From positions 1 to 5,523 of the forward strand of contig JAPPDO010000164.1 of assembly GCA_028821635.1 (NCBI GenBank): a stretch of DNA of 5,523 nucleotides, given 5' to 3'. Source of the DNA: Ekhidna sp. (lineage in GTDB: Bacteria > Bacteroidota > Bacteroidia > Cytophagales > Cyclobacteriaceae). Every line of letters begins with the position of its first letter. Positions within the stretch are counted from its first letter, which is position 1. Shown here piece by piece: positions 4,805 to 5,523 of the stretch. The translations under genes and the position numbers were made by a program. The notes under the pieces are model-generated. The model saw only the letters and a list, made by a program, of their open reading frames with translations. It was not told the DNA's origin and did no database searches.

Positions 4805-5523
4805 TTACTGCCTCCTTATCACAATCCTCCCTGCGCATCTCTGCCCTTGATCTCTTTCAATGAAAACAAAAAAGATACCTTCATTTAATGCTGAAATATC
4901 ATACTTTCCATCCTCTGCTGCGGGGTAATGTTGAACCTCTCTACCCGCCATGCTGACGAGACTAACCCCGCTCAAAGACTTGGAAACGCCTGTGAGTGTG
5001 AAATGACCGGAAGCCGGGTTGGGATAAATAGAGATACCTTCCGCTGCCGCAACTCCCAATGGGGTCTTCTCACTTACTGTAATGTCAAAGGAATCAGACA
5101 CCGACCCGCCGTTGCCGTCGGTGGCGGTGACTTTCACGGTGAGTGTGCCCGCATCGCCCGCTTGCGGGGTGCCGGAGAAGGTACGGCTGTTGGCATTAAA
5201 AGTCAGCCAGGTGGGTAGTGCGGTGCCGTCGCCTTTTGTTGCAGTGTAGCTCAGTGGATCGCCGTCGGCATCGCTAAACGTGTTTGCAGGGAATTGGTAA
5301 CTGAAGGCAGTCTCCACAGTAGCAGTCTGATCGGGAATGGTGTTCATTACGGTCGGGCGGAGTTGAGCGTTGCCTGTGGCGTTTTCCGTCCTTTCGTCCG
5401 ATGGTACGCCCTCCACGCTGCCGGCCACTGCCCGCACCTGAAAAGTGTAAGCCGTGCCGTTGGTGAGACCGGTGACCGTGTGGCTGACGGTGGTGGCACC
5501 GCTGCCGGGGATGGTTGTCCAAT
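4805..5523 (-). CDS. Secreted T9SS cargo protein with fibronectin III, cadherin-like and C-terminal sorting domains (5' end missing)
   Basis: The frame is open from the right window edge to a TAA at 4805, giving 238 residues of what must be a larger protein. The true start lies outside; an internal GTG at 5437 is not a start because the fibronectin domain spans it. Residues 1-45 are the end of a fibronectin III domain (TVTGLTNGTAYTFQVRAVA). Residues 55-150 are a complete dystroglycan/cadherin-like (CADG, putative Ig) domain: IPDQTATVETAFSYQFP, FSDADGDPLSY with a likely calcium-binding DADGD, LPTWLTFNANSRTFSGTP, and VTATDGNGGSVSDSFDITV. Residues 163-238 are a type A T9SS sorting domain: ISIYPNPASGHFTL, VSMAGREV, YDISALNEGIFFVFIE and the basic end RIVIRRQ. 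The protein would cross the outer membrane through T9SS and be anchored or released at the surface, as adhesin or enzyme depending on the missing N-terminal part. Base composition jumps within the gene. Confidence 0.93.
   Translation of the reverse strand, partial: WTTIPGSGATTVSHTVTGLTNGTAYTFQVRAVAGSVEGVPSDERTENATGNAQLRPTVMNTIPDQTATVETAFSYQFPANTFSDADGDPLSYTATKGDGTALPTWLTFNANSRTFSGTPQAGDAGTLTVKVTATDGNGGSVSDSFDITVSEKTPLGVAAAEGISIYPNPASGHFTLTGVSKSLSGVSLVSMAGREVQHYPAAEDGKYDISALNEGIFFVFIERDQGQRCAGRIVIRRQ

Noticed and set aside
4928..5522. Open frames at 4928-5218 (plus) and 5274-5522 (minus, another phase) in the GC-rich end
   Set aside because: Both are by-products of high GC over the Fn3/CADG modules; the Arg/His/Gly-rich translations contain no domain, whereas the cargo frame is fully explained.
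1..5523. Search for CRISPR arrays, tRNA, rRNA, intact insertion sequences and defence or toxin-antitoxin genes
   Set aside because: No regularly spaced repeats, cloverleaf or rRNA-like segments, transposase motifs or known defence domains were seen on either strand.

Overview
The window looks like a chromosomal segment of a Bacteroidota species, probably a Cytophagales-type or flavobacterial gliding-lineage organism. The basis is direct. The right-hand gene ends in a Por/type IX secretion (T9SS) C-terminal sorting domain preceded by fibronectin III and cadherin-like modules. The spacers are AT-rich, starts generally lack strong Shine-Dalgarno sequences, and several small secreted proteins have signal peptides ending in Ser-Ala-Gln or Phe-Ser-Gln, which is usual in this phylum.

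Layout. (1) The left edge holds the 5' part of a minus-strand zinc-ribbon/SAM-dependent methyltransferase-like gene that opens with GTG at 355 and runs off the window. (2) Divergent from it, at 443-853, is a small secreted protein of unknown function. (3) Positions 854-1490 are a 637-bp spacer with no convincing gene. It contains a GC-richer patch with gene-like but broken reading frames, and a pair of 14-base A/T inverted repeats next to the end of the following gene. (4) Positions 2715-1491 form a compact minus-strand cluster read as rhodanese lipoprotein, then an 82-aa Cys-rich protein, then a beta-carbonic anhydrase. The gaps are 4 and 33 bases, so it is probably one operon. (5) A divergent plus-strand gene at 2873-3412 encodes an exported helical protein of unknown function. 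(6) After a stable stem-loop comes a sodium/proton-antiporter-family membrane protein at 3497-4720. (7) Converging on it from the right is the C-terminal end of a large secreted T9SS cargo protein (4805 to the window edge).

How they may work together. Carbonic anhydrase (CO2/bicarbonate plus H+) and the cation/proton antiporter both bear on pH and ion balance, but they lie on opposite strands with a gene between them, so a functional link is only inference. The rhodanese is predicted to sit at the envelope and would handle sulfur there. I see no CRISPR array, tRNA, rRNA, intact insertion sequence or defence system. The most notable points are an abrupt GC step inside the T9SS cargo gene, the stem-loop just before the antiporter start, a Ser-Asp in place of Asn-Asp at the antiporter's ion-binding motif, and the odd spacer at 854-1490. 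None of these amounts to evidence for a new system.
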